From JBPRGH01 sp051418055 (lineage in GTDB: Bacteria; Bacteroidota; Bacteroidia; Cytophagales; Cyclobacteriaceae), in assembly GCA_051418055.1 (NCBI GenBank), contig JBPRGH010000127.1:1-6605 (forward strand): a stretch of 6,605 bases of DNA, in the 5' to 3' direction. Positions 1 to 5,909 of the stretch are shown here, piece by piece; positions within the stretch are counted from its first letter, which is position 1, and each line of letters starts with the position of its first letter. The position numbers were made by a program, and so were the translations under genes. Below the pieces are notes generated by a model. That model searched no databases and had not been told where the DNA came from. It saw only the letters and a list, made by a program, of their open reading frames with translations.

Positions 1-231
1 CCAAATTAAAATGACCCATATAACAAGTACCGAAAGGTTTACCGCCATACCACTAAGGCTGAAAATCTTTCGGCCAAATGGCTTACTTAGCCGAAGCAGT
101 ATTCTGTGTGCTAAGCCGGATACCATTTTTGAAATAAAGAAAGCGCCACTACCAGATAAGGTGGTATAAAAAAAGTCATAGATGACTACGAGCAGAATGA
201 TGGCTCCTAATATCAGATAGATGTAATTCAT
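1..231 (-). CDS. Two-TM potassium channel-like protein, 5' part only
   Basis: The first 77 codons of a gene that runs off the left edge, starting MNYIYLILGAIILL. Residues about 2-25 form a first membrane helix ending in YDFFYTTLSGSGAF. A basic stretch follows (residues 44-55, HRILLRLSKPFGRK), then the start of a second helix (57-77, ending LVIWVILIW). From memory, the pattern 'hydrophobic helix, YD-x-F-x-TTL, small-residue/Gly segment, basic loop, L-x-G, LVxWxxLxW' is that of bacterial two-pore-domain/Ion_trans_2 potassium channel proteins. The pore loop with its selectivity filter would lie outside the window, so ion selectivity cannot be checked. The ATG at 231 is the first in-frame Met, and I see no good Shine-Dalgarno. 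A perfect inverted repeat covers the start codon. The upstream DUF2911 gene has its own terminator, so separate transcription is likely. Confidence 0.72.
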   Translation of the reverse strand, partial: MNYIYLILGAIILLVVIYDFFYTTLSGSGAFFISKMVSGLAHRILLRLSKPFGRKIFSLSGMAVNLSVLVIWVILIW

Positions 232-275
232 AAAAGATAAATGATTAGCATATAAGCATCTATCTTTTATGAATT
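225..275. repeat. 15-bp perfect inverted repeat over the channel gene start codon
   Basis: AATTCATAAAAGATA at 225-239 is the exact reverse complement of 261-275, with a 21-base spacer. The channel gene's ATG (231-229) lies inside one arm. In that gene's transcript the two arms would pair and hide the start codon; in duplex DNA the same symmetry could be a protein-binding site. No T-run follows directly, so it is not a simple terminator. Confidence 0.75.
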
Positions 276-281
276 GTTTAT

Positions 282-314
282 AAAAAATATTCAGCTGACC
301 GAAGGGCCAGACTG
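282..314 (-). terminator. Rho-independent terminator of the DUF2911 gene
   Basis: Read on the minus strand, a nine-pair stem (CAGTCTGGCC with one bulged T, against GGTCAGCTG) closes a CTTC loop and is followed by AATATTTTTT. It starts 17 bases after the lipoprotein gene's TAG stop and would separate that gene from the channel gene downstream. Confidence 0.75.
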
Positions 315-330
315 CATTTTCGAAATCAAA

Positions 331-996
331 CTATTGCTTTGCAGTCACAGAAAATGGAATATTTACATCTGCCCATTTTAAAACTACCTGCCCCTGGTTT
401 CCTTCTGATTTAACTTCAAATGTTAGCTGCTCTACCGGTTCCTGTAGTTTTTCAGGTGTAACATTAAAACGAACCACATCATCTGCTTCGGTGTAATCGT
501 CTGCAAGATGCATATCAGTATTTTTATTAAGCATTACCGTCCACTGATCCTGGCCGGGAATTGTAAACAAGCCGTATTTTCCTTTTGAAACAGGCTGGCC
601 TTCTACCATCACATCTTCATAAAACTGAATGGTCGTGGCTTTATGAGCCCCCGGAGTCCATACCTGCCCATAGCCTACCAGTCCGCCAAAGATTTGACGT
701 CCGCGCATACTGGGAGCTGCATAATCGACATGTACATGTGTATCACCAATATTGGCCATGGCTGATTTCCTGGGGCTTTTTACAGAACCAGGATTAGATG
801 ACTGCATCTGATCATGGTTTTCGTGATCCATCTCATCGTGAGGCATATCTTCCTCCATATGATCCTCCATCATTTCATCATGACCTTCTTTCATATGGTC
901 ATCATGCTCTTCATTGGTTGCTGTGTTGTTACAACTTACCAATGCGACAGTAAATAAGGCTGCTATTAGGAATGTAAAAATTTTAGTCTTTTTCAT
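331..996 (-). CDS. DUF2911-domain lipoprotein with His/Met-rich linker
   Basis: A 221-residue predicted lipoprotein. Residues 1-21 are a lipoprotein signal (MKK, hydrophobic core) with lipobox LVSC and Cys22 as the lipidation site, so it should be anchored in a membrane facing the periplasm or surface. Residues 29-65 form a low-complexity linker with 7 His and 7 Met among many Asp/Glu, which looks like a soft-metal-binding tail. Residues about 70-219 match the DUF2911 family: SPRKSA near 74-79, YAAPSMRGRQIFGGL at 92-106, VWTPGAH at 112-118, then a β-rich part with GKYGLFTIPG and WTVMLNK. The family consensus I remember has RxGANEAT where this protein has TPGAHKAT, so it is a divergent subtype. 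No function is established for the family. It seems monocistronic, with its own terminator. The ATG at 996 sits just before the signal peptide and is preceded by an A/T-rich stretch, as is usual in Bacteroidota. Confidence 0.9.
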   Translation of the reverse strand: MKKTKIFTFLIAALFTVALVSCNNTATNEEHDDHMKEGHDEMMEDHMEEDMPHDEMDHENHDQMQSSNPGSVKSPRKSAMANIGDTHVHVDYAAPSMRGRQIFGGLVGYGQVWTPGAHKATTIQFYEDVMVEGQPVSKGKYGLFTIPGQDQWTVMLNKNTDMHLADDYTEADDVVRFNVTPEKLQEPVEQLTFEVKSEGNQGQVVLKWADVNIPFSVTAKQ

Positions 997-1343
997 TTTA
1001 TATTTTGGTTTATTGTTAAATCTGTTTAGTTAAATGTCAAAGTGAGATTTCGTAAACTTTTTGGAATTTTTCAAGGACAATGGTTGGATTAACAGTACAA
1101 TATTAACGAATGATATAAAAAGGAGTGTTATAGAATTTTCGGGTTCTTTTATAAGATTATCTTTTGTTTATAAAATTTTTAATCGGGTACAGTTTAGTAG
1201 ATTGATCAAATGAATTAATTGCTATCAAAACTTAGGTGCGTCATTCGGGGCGACATTTATTATTTGGTGCTATAATGTAATGAATAACAACTACTTATAA
1301 ATTAGTAGTGCGGTCTCTCACTCCGACAAAAATTTTGAAAGCA
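997..1343. other. Intergenic stretch with no convincing gene
   Basis: AT-rich DNA without a credible reading frame on either strand. It holds a small perfect hairpin (ACTACT at 1290-1295 pairing with AGTAGT at 1304-1309) and ends at a plus-oriented terminator. A possible minus-strand promoter for the lipoprotein gene is TTTGACA (1041-1035) with a weak TAACAATA (1018-1011), but this would leave an implausibly short leader, so I do not call it. Nothing else recognisable was seen. Confidence 0.5.
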
Positions 1344-1367
1344 GGCCCTCGATCTGAGGGCTTTTTT
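1344..1367 (+). terminator. Hairpin terminator pointing rightward, with no gene before it
   Basis: GCCCTC (1345-1350), loop GATCT, GAGGGC (1356-1361), then TTTTTT (1362-1367). The polarity is that of a plus-strand intrinsic terminator, yet there is no plus-strand gene upstream. The same hairpin lies about 40 bases after the stop of the minus-strand transporter gene and may help end that transcript too, although on that strand the T-rich stretch after the stem is interrupted. Confidence 0.65.
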
Positions 1368-1401
1368 ACTAAATTTTTTTTAAGCTGCGGAAGAAACCTA
1401 C

Positions 1402-2286
1402 CTATATACGTGATAAAACCGGCTCTTCTTTTCTTTTACCAAAAAACCACATTAAAATCCCACCGGTAACAAACATTAATAAAGAATAGGTAGCCGCCGG
1501 AATGCTCATATCCATCTCTTTTAGGATTGATGTTGCAATTACAATAGCCAGTGTACCATTTTGAATGCCACTTTCTATGGTTATAGAGATCGACTGCCTT
1601 ATATTCAGATTAAAAATCTTTGCTGTTATAAATCCTGTTGCCATAGTGAGCAAATTCAGTAGCAAAGTAACCGGGCCAGTTTCTTTCATATAAGGAATTA
1701 GATGTACCTTATTGGCTAAAATCACTCCTGCTAAAACAGCTATAAAGATCACTGTTGAGGCTATACGCATTGGCCGCTCCATTTTAAATGCAAAATTTTC
1801 CCTGTAGTGCCTTACGAGCATCCCTATACTTACAGGAATGATAGTTATCCCCATGATCTGGATGATAGTTTTAAGCACGGGCAATTGAATAACAGCGCCA
1901 GCTTCATCTTTAAAATAATTTAATGAAAAAGTAAGGATAAAAGGTATAGTAAATACAGTAACAAAACTGGTAATGGCAGTTAAGGAAATAGAAAGAGCAA
2001 CATCTCCTTTTGCGACATGTGTAATTAAATTACTTGTTGGTCCGCCCGGACAAACAGCAATAATCATTAACCCTACTGCCAAAGCCGGAGAAAGATTGAA
2101 TAAATAAGCAAGGGTAAAGCCAATAACAGGCAATAATATCAGCTGATTGGATAATCCTACCAAAGCCGCTTTTGGATATTTAAAAATTCTTTTAAAATCA
2201 TCCGGAATAAGAGATAAGCCCATTCCAAACATTATGATGGCTAATGAAACCGGTAGTACGACTGATGTTAATACGGAGTCTTCCAT
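1402..2286 (-). CDS. Bile acid:sodium symporter (BASS/SBF) family transporter
   Basis: A 294-residue integral inner-membrane protein with about ten hydrophobic segments, the usual size of bacterial SBF-family carriers (TC 2.A.28). These couple sodium entry to uptake of organic anions such as bile acids, pantoate or keto acids; the substrate cannot be read from sequence. Two hallmark crossover motifs are present. CPGGPTSN (79-86) is followed by LSISLT, and ESGIQNGT (238-245) supplies Glu238 and Gln242, equivalent to sodium-binding residues of ASBT-type proteins. I place the start at the ATG at 2286. A GTG at 2289 directly precedes it in frame but is less likely. The C-terminus ends in a basic/acidic tail (FFGKRKEEPV). 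The gene is divergent from the PadR operon across a 167-base gap with palindromic operators, so the PadR protein might also affect it. Confidence 0.92.
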   Translation of the reverse strand: MEDSVLTSVVLPVSLAIIMFGMGLSLIPDDFKRIFKYPKAALVGLSNQLILLPVIGFTLAYLFNLSPALAVGLMIIAVCPGGPTSNLITHVAKGDVALSISLTAITSFVTVFTIPFILTFSLNYFKDEAGAVIQLPVLKTIIQIMGITIIPVSIGMLVRHYRENFAFKMERPMRIASTVIFIAVLAGVILANKVHLIPYMKETGPVTLLLNLLTMATGFITAKIFNLNIRQSISITIESGIQNGTLAIVIATSILKEMDMSIPAATYSLLMFVTGGILMWFFGKRKEEPVLSRI

Positions 2287-2324
2287 CACTGAAATAATTT
2301 GGTTTTTAAAGAGGATATAAAAAT

Positions 2325-2353
2325 TAAATATAAGGAGATAAATAGTTATTCAA
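2325..2353 (-). promoter_or_regulatory. Candidate promoter of the SBF transporter gene
   Basis: On the minus strand, TTGAAT (2353-2348) precedes TATATTTA (2332-2325), with 18 bases between the TTG and the downstream box. The latter matches seven of eight positions of the Bacteroidota -7 consensus TAnnTTTG. This would give a leader of roughly 30 bases before the ATG at 2286. It is a pattern match only. Confidence 0.35.
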
Positions 2354-2396
2354 TTATTTCTGAAATTAAAATTTTTACTGATTTCATAAAAAGCTC

Positions 2397-2425
2397 TTGC
2401 ATTACATAGATTTTCTATGTATCAT
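2397..2425 (+). promoter_or_regulatory. Candidate promoter of the PadR operon
   Basis: TTGCAT (2397-2402), 17 bases, TATCAT (2420-2425): a sigma-70-like pair placing the transcription start about 20 bases before the PadR ATG. The first palindromic operator (2403-2421) fills the spacer between the two boxes, an arrangement expected for a repressor that competes with RNA polymerase. Confidence 0.4.
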
Positions 2426-2458
2426 TACATCGAACTTCTATGTATGACTGACTATGTA
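2403..2458. promoter_or_regulatory. Tandem PadR-type operators
   Basis: A perfect 19-base palindrome TACATAGA-TTT-TCTATGTA (2403-2421) is followed 23 bases later by a second copy with one mismatch, TACATCGA-ACT-TCTATGTA (2426-2444). A third half-site, CTATGTA (2452-2458), overlaps the PadR start codon. PadR regulators commonly autorepress through dyads with ATGT/ACAT arms, and these arms contain exactly that. Binding by this PadR is inferred from position and symmetry. Confidence 0.7.
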
Positions 2459-2792
2459 TTCAAAAGAATTATTAAAAGGCACCCTCTCAACCATTATTTT
2501 AAAGCTTCTTGCACAGCATGGAAGGATGTATGGTTATGAAATCACCCAGAAAGTCAAGATCTTATCAGCAGACAAGATCCTCATAAAGGAAGGCTCATTA
2601 TATCCGGCGCTCCATAAGCTTAAAGATGATGGTTTAGTGAAAACAGAAACGGAAGAGGTGGATAACCGGAAAAGAAAGTATTATTCATTGACGGAGAAAG
2701 GTAAATTATCCACTAAAGAAAAAGTTGATGAGTTGCATCAGTTTATTGAAACCATTCAGGCAGTTCTTTCCACTAAACCTCAACCCTCATGA
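2454..2792 (+). CDS. PadR-family transcriptional repressor
   Basis: A 112-residue winged-helix protein of the short PadR subfamily: a DNA-binding domain with only a brief C-terminal dimerisation helix. Diagnostic features in order are LLKGTLSTIILKLLA (6-20), the MYGYEI motif (25-30), the recognition-helix region EGSLYPALHKL (46-56), and the β-wing with RKRKYYSLTEKGK (about 72-84). A terminal helix runs from about residue 85 to 107. PadR proteins are usually dimeric repressors whose ligand or partner controls release from DNA. The ATG at 2454 gives the standard N-terminus. Two palindromes and a half-site just upstream suggest autoregulation. The stop overlaps the start of the next gene in the tetranucleotide ATGA, so translation of the pair is likely coupled and the membrane protein is the likely partner. 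Confidence 0.95.
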   Translation: MYSKELLKGTLSTIILKLLAQHGRMYGYEITQKVKILSADKILIKEGSLYPALHKLKDDGLVKTETEEVDNRKRKYYSLTEKGKLSTKEKVDELHQFIETIQAVLSTKPQPS

Positions 2793-3955
2793 GACAGCTT
2801 ACCCAACTTCAAATAGATCTTATCAGAGGAGATATCAGGCAAAGTGGGGTGGAAATGCGTGAGCTGGAAGATGATCTCCTGGACCATATATGCTGTGCCC
2901 TTGAACAGGAAGGTAATCATTCTTCCTTTGAAGAAATATATCAGGAAGTAAAAAAGTCAGCATTTCCTGAAGGTTACAGGGAAATACAACAAACGACCTC
3001 CTATTTATTAACTCTTAAATATTCAACTATGAAAAAGACAATGAACGTGCTGGGGATTACCGGATCGGTGATGCTCCTGTTAGGATCTATTATGAAGTTG
3101 CAGTCGATGATGGGATCCAATGAATTACTTGTACTCGGTGGGGCAATATTAGTCTTCGGCTATCTGCCTTTTATGCTAACCCTTTCAATGAAAAATTCCG
3201 ATACCACACCGGCCAAAGTCCGTAACATCAGTGGTTATTTAGGGGCATCAGCAGTAATTATCGGTATAATAATGAGTATTTTGCATTATGCAGGAGGAAA
3301 TACAATCCTGATTACAGGGTTTGCCATTTTCCTTATAATCTTCCTTCCACTGTTCCTGAGGTCAGTAGGGAAAGATGCAGTTATGAAGATTCATCCTGTG
3401 ACATCAGCGGTACTCATATTAGCTGTAGTAAGTACCTTATTTGCTTTTAATAACAAAAAAACCAGCCATACCTATCGGCATTCATTAGCTGAAATAAATA
3501 ATAACATCAGCAGGTCTTATGAATCAAAAAAAGAAAGACTGAAAGAGTTACGCGCTAAATCAACTGATCACCGGGAGCTAACGGAATCTTCTGAAGAAGC
3601 ATTAACTTACATAGAAAACCTGAAAAAGGAGATCATCAACCATTACGGAATTAAAACTGATGACCTTGAACTTAGAGAGGAGTTTGTAATACAGGATCAT
3701 CAATCCGTAAATAAGATGTTGCTTGAAAATGAGAATGGATCGAAAGGTGATGAGCTTTATACTAAAGTAAAATCATTTTATTCAACATTAAAAAATCAAC
3801 ATCCGGAGCTAAAAAGTCAATTACTCAATACTGAGGAGAATAAAGATTGGCTCAAAATTCATTTCGAAAATAAACCTTTCTTCAGTGTCTATACCACATT
3901 ATCACAGCTACAGCTTGAAATTGCTGATCTGGAAATGGAGGCATTAAGAAAATAA
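2789..3955 (+). CDS. PadR-linked membrane sensor: HAAS-like N-terminus, five TMs, GldM-like C-terminus
   Basis: A 388-residue protein in three parts. Residues 1-80 are soluble and helical with MRELEDDLLDHICCALEQE (23-41), F47EE and EIQQTT (65-70). This resembles HAAS-type domains, which are often encoded next to PadR regulators and proposed to connect them to membrane sensors. Five hydrophobic helices follow at about 85-104, 112-132, 148-167, 171-190 and 203-220, so with the N-terminus inside, the C-terminus should be periplasmic. Residues about 230-388 are mostly helical and resemble the N-terminal region of GldM: N-x-x-ISRS, then EEALTYIENLKKEI (269-282), GSKGDEL (317-323), and a closing WLKIHFENKPF...LSQLQLEIADLE (354-382). 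Unlike GldM it lacks the later Ig-like domains and has five helices instead of one. It overlaps the PadR gene by four bases. My inference is that the periplasmic domain senses something and the cytoplasmic domain acts on PadR. Family assignments are by eye. Confidence 0.8.
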   Translation: MRQLTQLQIDLIRGDIRQSGVEMRELEDDLLDHICCALEQEGNHSSFEEIYQEVKKSAFPEGYREIQQTTSYLLTLKYSTMKKTMNVLGITGSVMLLLGSIMKLQSMMGSNELLVLGGAILVFGYLPFMLTLSMKNSDTTPAKVRNISGYLGASAVIIGIIMSILHYAGGNTILITGFAIFLIIFLPLFLRSVGKDAVMKIHPVTSAVLILAVVSTLFAFNNKKTSHTYRHSLAEINNNISRSYESKKERLKELRAKSTDHRELTESSEEALTYIENLKKEIINHYGIKTDDLELREEFVIQDHQSVNKMLLENENGSKGDELYTKVKSFYSTLKNQHPELKSQLLNTEENKDWLKIHFENKPFFSVYTTLSQLQLEIADLEMEALRK

Positions 3956-3982
3956 ACCAGTACATGCTCCATATGCCTCTAT

Positions 3983-4021
3983 AAAATCCCGCTCTTCATT
4001 AATTGATAGCGGGATTTTTTT
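3983..4021 (+). terminator. Strong terminator of the PadR operon
   Basis: AAAATCCCGCT (3983-3993) pairs perfectly over 11 bases with AGCGGGATTTT (4008-4018) across a 14-base loop, followed by further T. It lies 28 bases after the membrane protein's stop and separates the operon from the serine hydrolase gene. Confidence 0.87.
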
Positions 4022-4090
4022 ATTTTAGTCTATTAAGGGAAATTTACATAGTTTCAACCGATAATGTGTTTCTAACAAGTCACCTATTTT

Positions 4091-5416
4091 ATGAGAGCAA
4101 TAATATTAATAATTCTCCTCACCTTCACTTCCTCTTTTATTCTTGCACAGGAAGAAATCAACACTGCTCGCTTAGACAGCCTTCTGGAATTCCTTGAAGA
4201 GAATAATCGTATGATGGGCGCTGTAGCAATAAGCAAAAACGGGGAGCTGGTATATTCGAAAGCCATAGGATACCGCAATATTGAAAAAGAATTAAAGGCT
4301 GACCCCAATACTATTTACAGGATTGGCTCTATTAGTAAGATGTTTACCGCAACTTTAATTTTCCAACTTATTGAAGAAGAAAAACTATCTCTGGATACTA
4401 AGCTTGATGAATTTTTTCCCAAAGTGCCTAATGCTGACAGCATCACAATTTCCCAGCTATTGAGTCATCAGAGTGGACTGTTTAATATCACTAATGATCC
4501 TCAGTACCTGTTCTACAATACCCAGGCACAGACAAGGGATCAAATGCTTGAGCGTATTTATTTCTATGAACCTGATTTTACACCGGGAGAGGAGGTAGCC
4601 TACAGCAATACCAATTACCTGCTACTCACTTACATAATTGAAGATCTGACCGATAAATCTTACAAAGAAGTAGTTAAAAACCGGATAATTAATGGAATAG
4701 GCCTCGAAAGAACCTATTATGGCGCTGAAATTAAAGATGCATCGAATGAAGCACATTCGTATAGTTATACGGAAGACTGGGAAAAGCATAGTGAAACAGA
4801 TATGACTGTTCCTGGAGGTGCAGGGGCAATGGCTTCAACACCTGCCGACCTCACCAAATTTATTGAAGCTCTCTTTGATGGGACACTTATAAATGAAAGC
4901 TCATTAGAAAAGATGCTAACCTTCAAGGGCCCTTTTGGATATGGTATTTTTAGGTTTCCCTTTCATGAAAAGCTAGGATATGGCCATACCGGCGGCATTG
5001 ATGGCTTTCAATCTAATGTTGCTTATTTCCCTGAAGAACAATTAGCGCTTGCTTTTACCTCTAACGGGCTACGGGAGAATATGAATGAAATAATGATCGG
5101 CCTGCTTAGCATCATTTTTAATAAACCCTATGAATTCCCCAAATTTGAAACTATTTCAGTGGAGGCGGAAGAACTGAAAAAGTATGAAGGCAAATTCAGC
5201 TCGGAACAACTTCCTATCGACCTTGATTTTAAAGTGGAAAATGGATTACTAACTGTCCAGGCTACTGGTCAACCCCGTGTCCAATTGGAAGCTACAGCAT
5301 CTCATGAATTTAACTTCCGCGGAGCAGGTGCAGTTTTTAAATTTAAAGAAGACGCTAACTTTTCTGAGCTAACACTCAAACAGGCGGGACAGGAGTTTAC
5401 CTTTATCAGGGAATAA
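4091..5416 (+). CDS. Secreted class C beta-lactamase-like serine hydrolase
   Basis: A 441-residue exported enzyme of the Beta-lactamase (PF00144) family of serine hydrolases, which includes AmpC-type enzymes, D-aminopeptidases/carboxypeptidases and esterases. Residues 1-19 are a signal peptide (MRAIILIILL, cleavage likely ILA|Q). The three active-site elements are present: S80-I-S-K83 as nucleophile and general base, Y171-S-N173, and H299-T-G301 in place of the KTG of true beta-lactamases. LLSHQSGL (123-130) is the usual family signature after the SxxK helix. GAGAMASTPADL (243-254) is also typical. After the catalytic domain (to about residue 350), residues 355-441 form a β-rich extension starting VEAEELKKYEGKF, like the lipocalin-like tails of many Bacteroidota members. 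HTG rather than KTG and the tail argue for peptidase/esterase activity and against antibiotic resistance; the substrate is unknown. It has no operon partner: a terminator precedes it and 176 bases follow. Confidence 0.92.
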   Translation: MRAIILIILLTFTSSFILAQEEINTARLDSLLEFLEENNRMMGAVAISKNGELVYSKAIGYRNIEKELKADPNTIYRIGSISKMFTATLIFQLIEEEKLSLDTKLDEFFPKVPNADSITISQLLSHQSGLFNITNDPQYLFYNTQAQTRDQMLERIYFYEPDFTPGEEVAYSNTNYLLLTYIIEDLTDKSYKEVVKNRIINGIGLERTYYGAEIKDASNEAHSYSYTEDWEKHSETDMTVPGGAGAMASTPADLTKFIEALFDGTLINESSLEKMLTFKGPFGYGIFRFPFHEKLGYGHTGGIDGFQSNVAYFPEEQLALAFTSNGLRENMNEIMIGLLSIIFNKPYEFPKFETISVEAEELKKYEGKFSSEQLPIDLDFKVENGLLTVQATGQPRVQLEATASHEFNFRGAGAVFKFKEDANFSELTLKQAGQEFTFIRE

Positions 5417-5493
5417 GTTCTGGTAATAAATTTTATCAATCAGCAGATAGTGAAAATTAATTATTAAAGCCTCTTTTTGTATTCACTTGTGGC

Positions 5494-5501
5494 TATTTTT
5501 G
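5494..5501 (+). promoter_or_regulatory. Possible -7 box of the DUF6952-like gene
   Basis: TATTTTTG matches the Bacteroidota -7 consensus TAnnTTTG fully. A TTTG lies upstream at 5476-5479, but the 14-base gap is shorter than the usual spacing. If this is the promoter, transcription would start near 5508 and the heptamer repeats would lie in the 5' leader. Confidence 0.3.
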
Positions 5502-5513
5502 CCAAAGAAAAAT

Positions 5514-5583
5514 AATTCGTAATTCGTAATTCGTAATTCGTAATCCGTAATGCGTAATTCATAATTTTTAATTCTTAATTCTT
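5514..5583 (+). repeat. Heptamer tandem repeat (AATTCGT) in front of the DUF6952-like gene
   Basis: Ten consecutive 7-base units: four perfect AATTCGT (5514-5541), then AATCCGT, AATGCGT, AATTCAT, AATTTTT, AATTCTT and AATTCTT. A partial AATTGAA follows and the ATG comes at 5593. Identity decays from left to right, suggesting expansion from the left end with older units at the right. Confidence 0.93.
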
Positions 5584-5592
5584 AATTGAAAA

Positions 5593-5847
5593 ATGAGGCT
5601 ACCACTTATAAAACATATTGTTGATTTTGTAGAAGAACATGATCAGGACTGGGTTATAGAAACTATACAGTTGCTTGAGCATATTTCCGAAGAAAAAGGA
5701 ATAAAAGACGAAGAACTTGAAGTAATGGGAGAGCTTTTATCCAATCTTTATGGCTCTCTTGAGGTTCACCGTGATATTAAAAATGGCAAACCTAAAAAAG
5801 AAGCTTTAAATGGATTTATGAAAAGGGTAATGGGCTCGATTAATTAG
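5593..5847 (+). CDS. Small DUF6952-like conserved protein
   Basis: An 84-residue acidic, all-helical, probably cytosolic protein with no signal peptide or membrane helix. It begins MRLPLIKHIVDFVEEHDQDW, continues with ETIQLLEHISEEKGIKDEELEVMGELL, and ends with GKPKKEALNGFMKRVMGSI. As I recall it, this matches a Bacteroidota family named DUF6952 almost end to end, so the gene appears full length. In other genomes I recall it near peroxiredoxin or thioredoxin genes; no such neighbour is visible here. Its function is unknown. The ATG at 5593 gives the expected family start and lies immediately after a decaying heptamer repeat. The stop codon touches a long hairpin that fills the gap to the convergent RidA gene. 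Confidence 0.82.
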   Translation: MRLPLIKHIVDFVEEHDQDWVIETIQLLEHISEEKGIKDEELEVMGELLSNLYGSLEVHRDIKNGKPKKEALNGFMKRVMGSIN

Positions 5848-5909
5848 CGAAGAGCATCGAGCAAAGAGCAGCTCCATGCTCTTCGCTCGATGCTCCCTGC
5901 TCTACGCTC
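5846..5909. repeat. Long hairpin of GCTC heptamers between convergent genes
   Basis: The 62 bases between two convergent stop codons consist almost wholly of 7-base words containing GAGC on the left and GCTC on the right. The best fold pairs 5852-5871 with 5876-5895 (18 of 20 pairs) around a CTCC loop. A second register pairs GCGAAGAGCAT (5847-5857) perfectly with 5876-5886. There is no T-run, but position and stem strength suggest it could stall or end transcription from both sides, or protect 3' ends. Confidence 0.88.

Noticed and set aside
585..797. Open frame on the plus strand inside the lipoprotein gene
   Set aside because: Antisense to a clear DUF2911 domain; the translation resembles no family I know.
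1300..1335. Sequence ending CTCACTCCGAC resembling the 3' end of a tRNA
   Set aside because: No T-arm GTTC-type loop, no matching 5' acceptor strand upstream and no CCA; a tRNA cannot be folded here.
2287..2289. GTG as the start of the transporter gene
   Set aside because: An ATG follows immediately in frame and adds no requirement for a rarer start codon; the difference is a single residue.
4003..4308. Two short open frames, one per strand, around the start of the serine hydrolase gene
   Set aside because: Both overlap the signal peptide and first part of a well-supported gene, and one begins inside the terminator; no family features.
4091..5416. Antibiotic-resistance beta-lactamase
   Set aside because: The third motif is HTG, not KTG, and a β-rich C-terminal extension is present, as in general serine hydrolases of this family.
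5465..5500. Weak AGCC/GGCT hairpin followed by TATTTTTG as terminator of the serine hydrolase gene
   Set aside because: Only about four stem pairs with a long loop; the T-rich segment is better explained as a possible -7 box.
5514..5583. CRISPR array
   Set aside because: Repeat unit is only seven bases with no spacers and no cas genes nearby.
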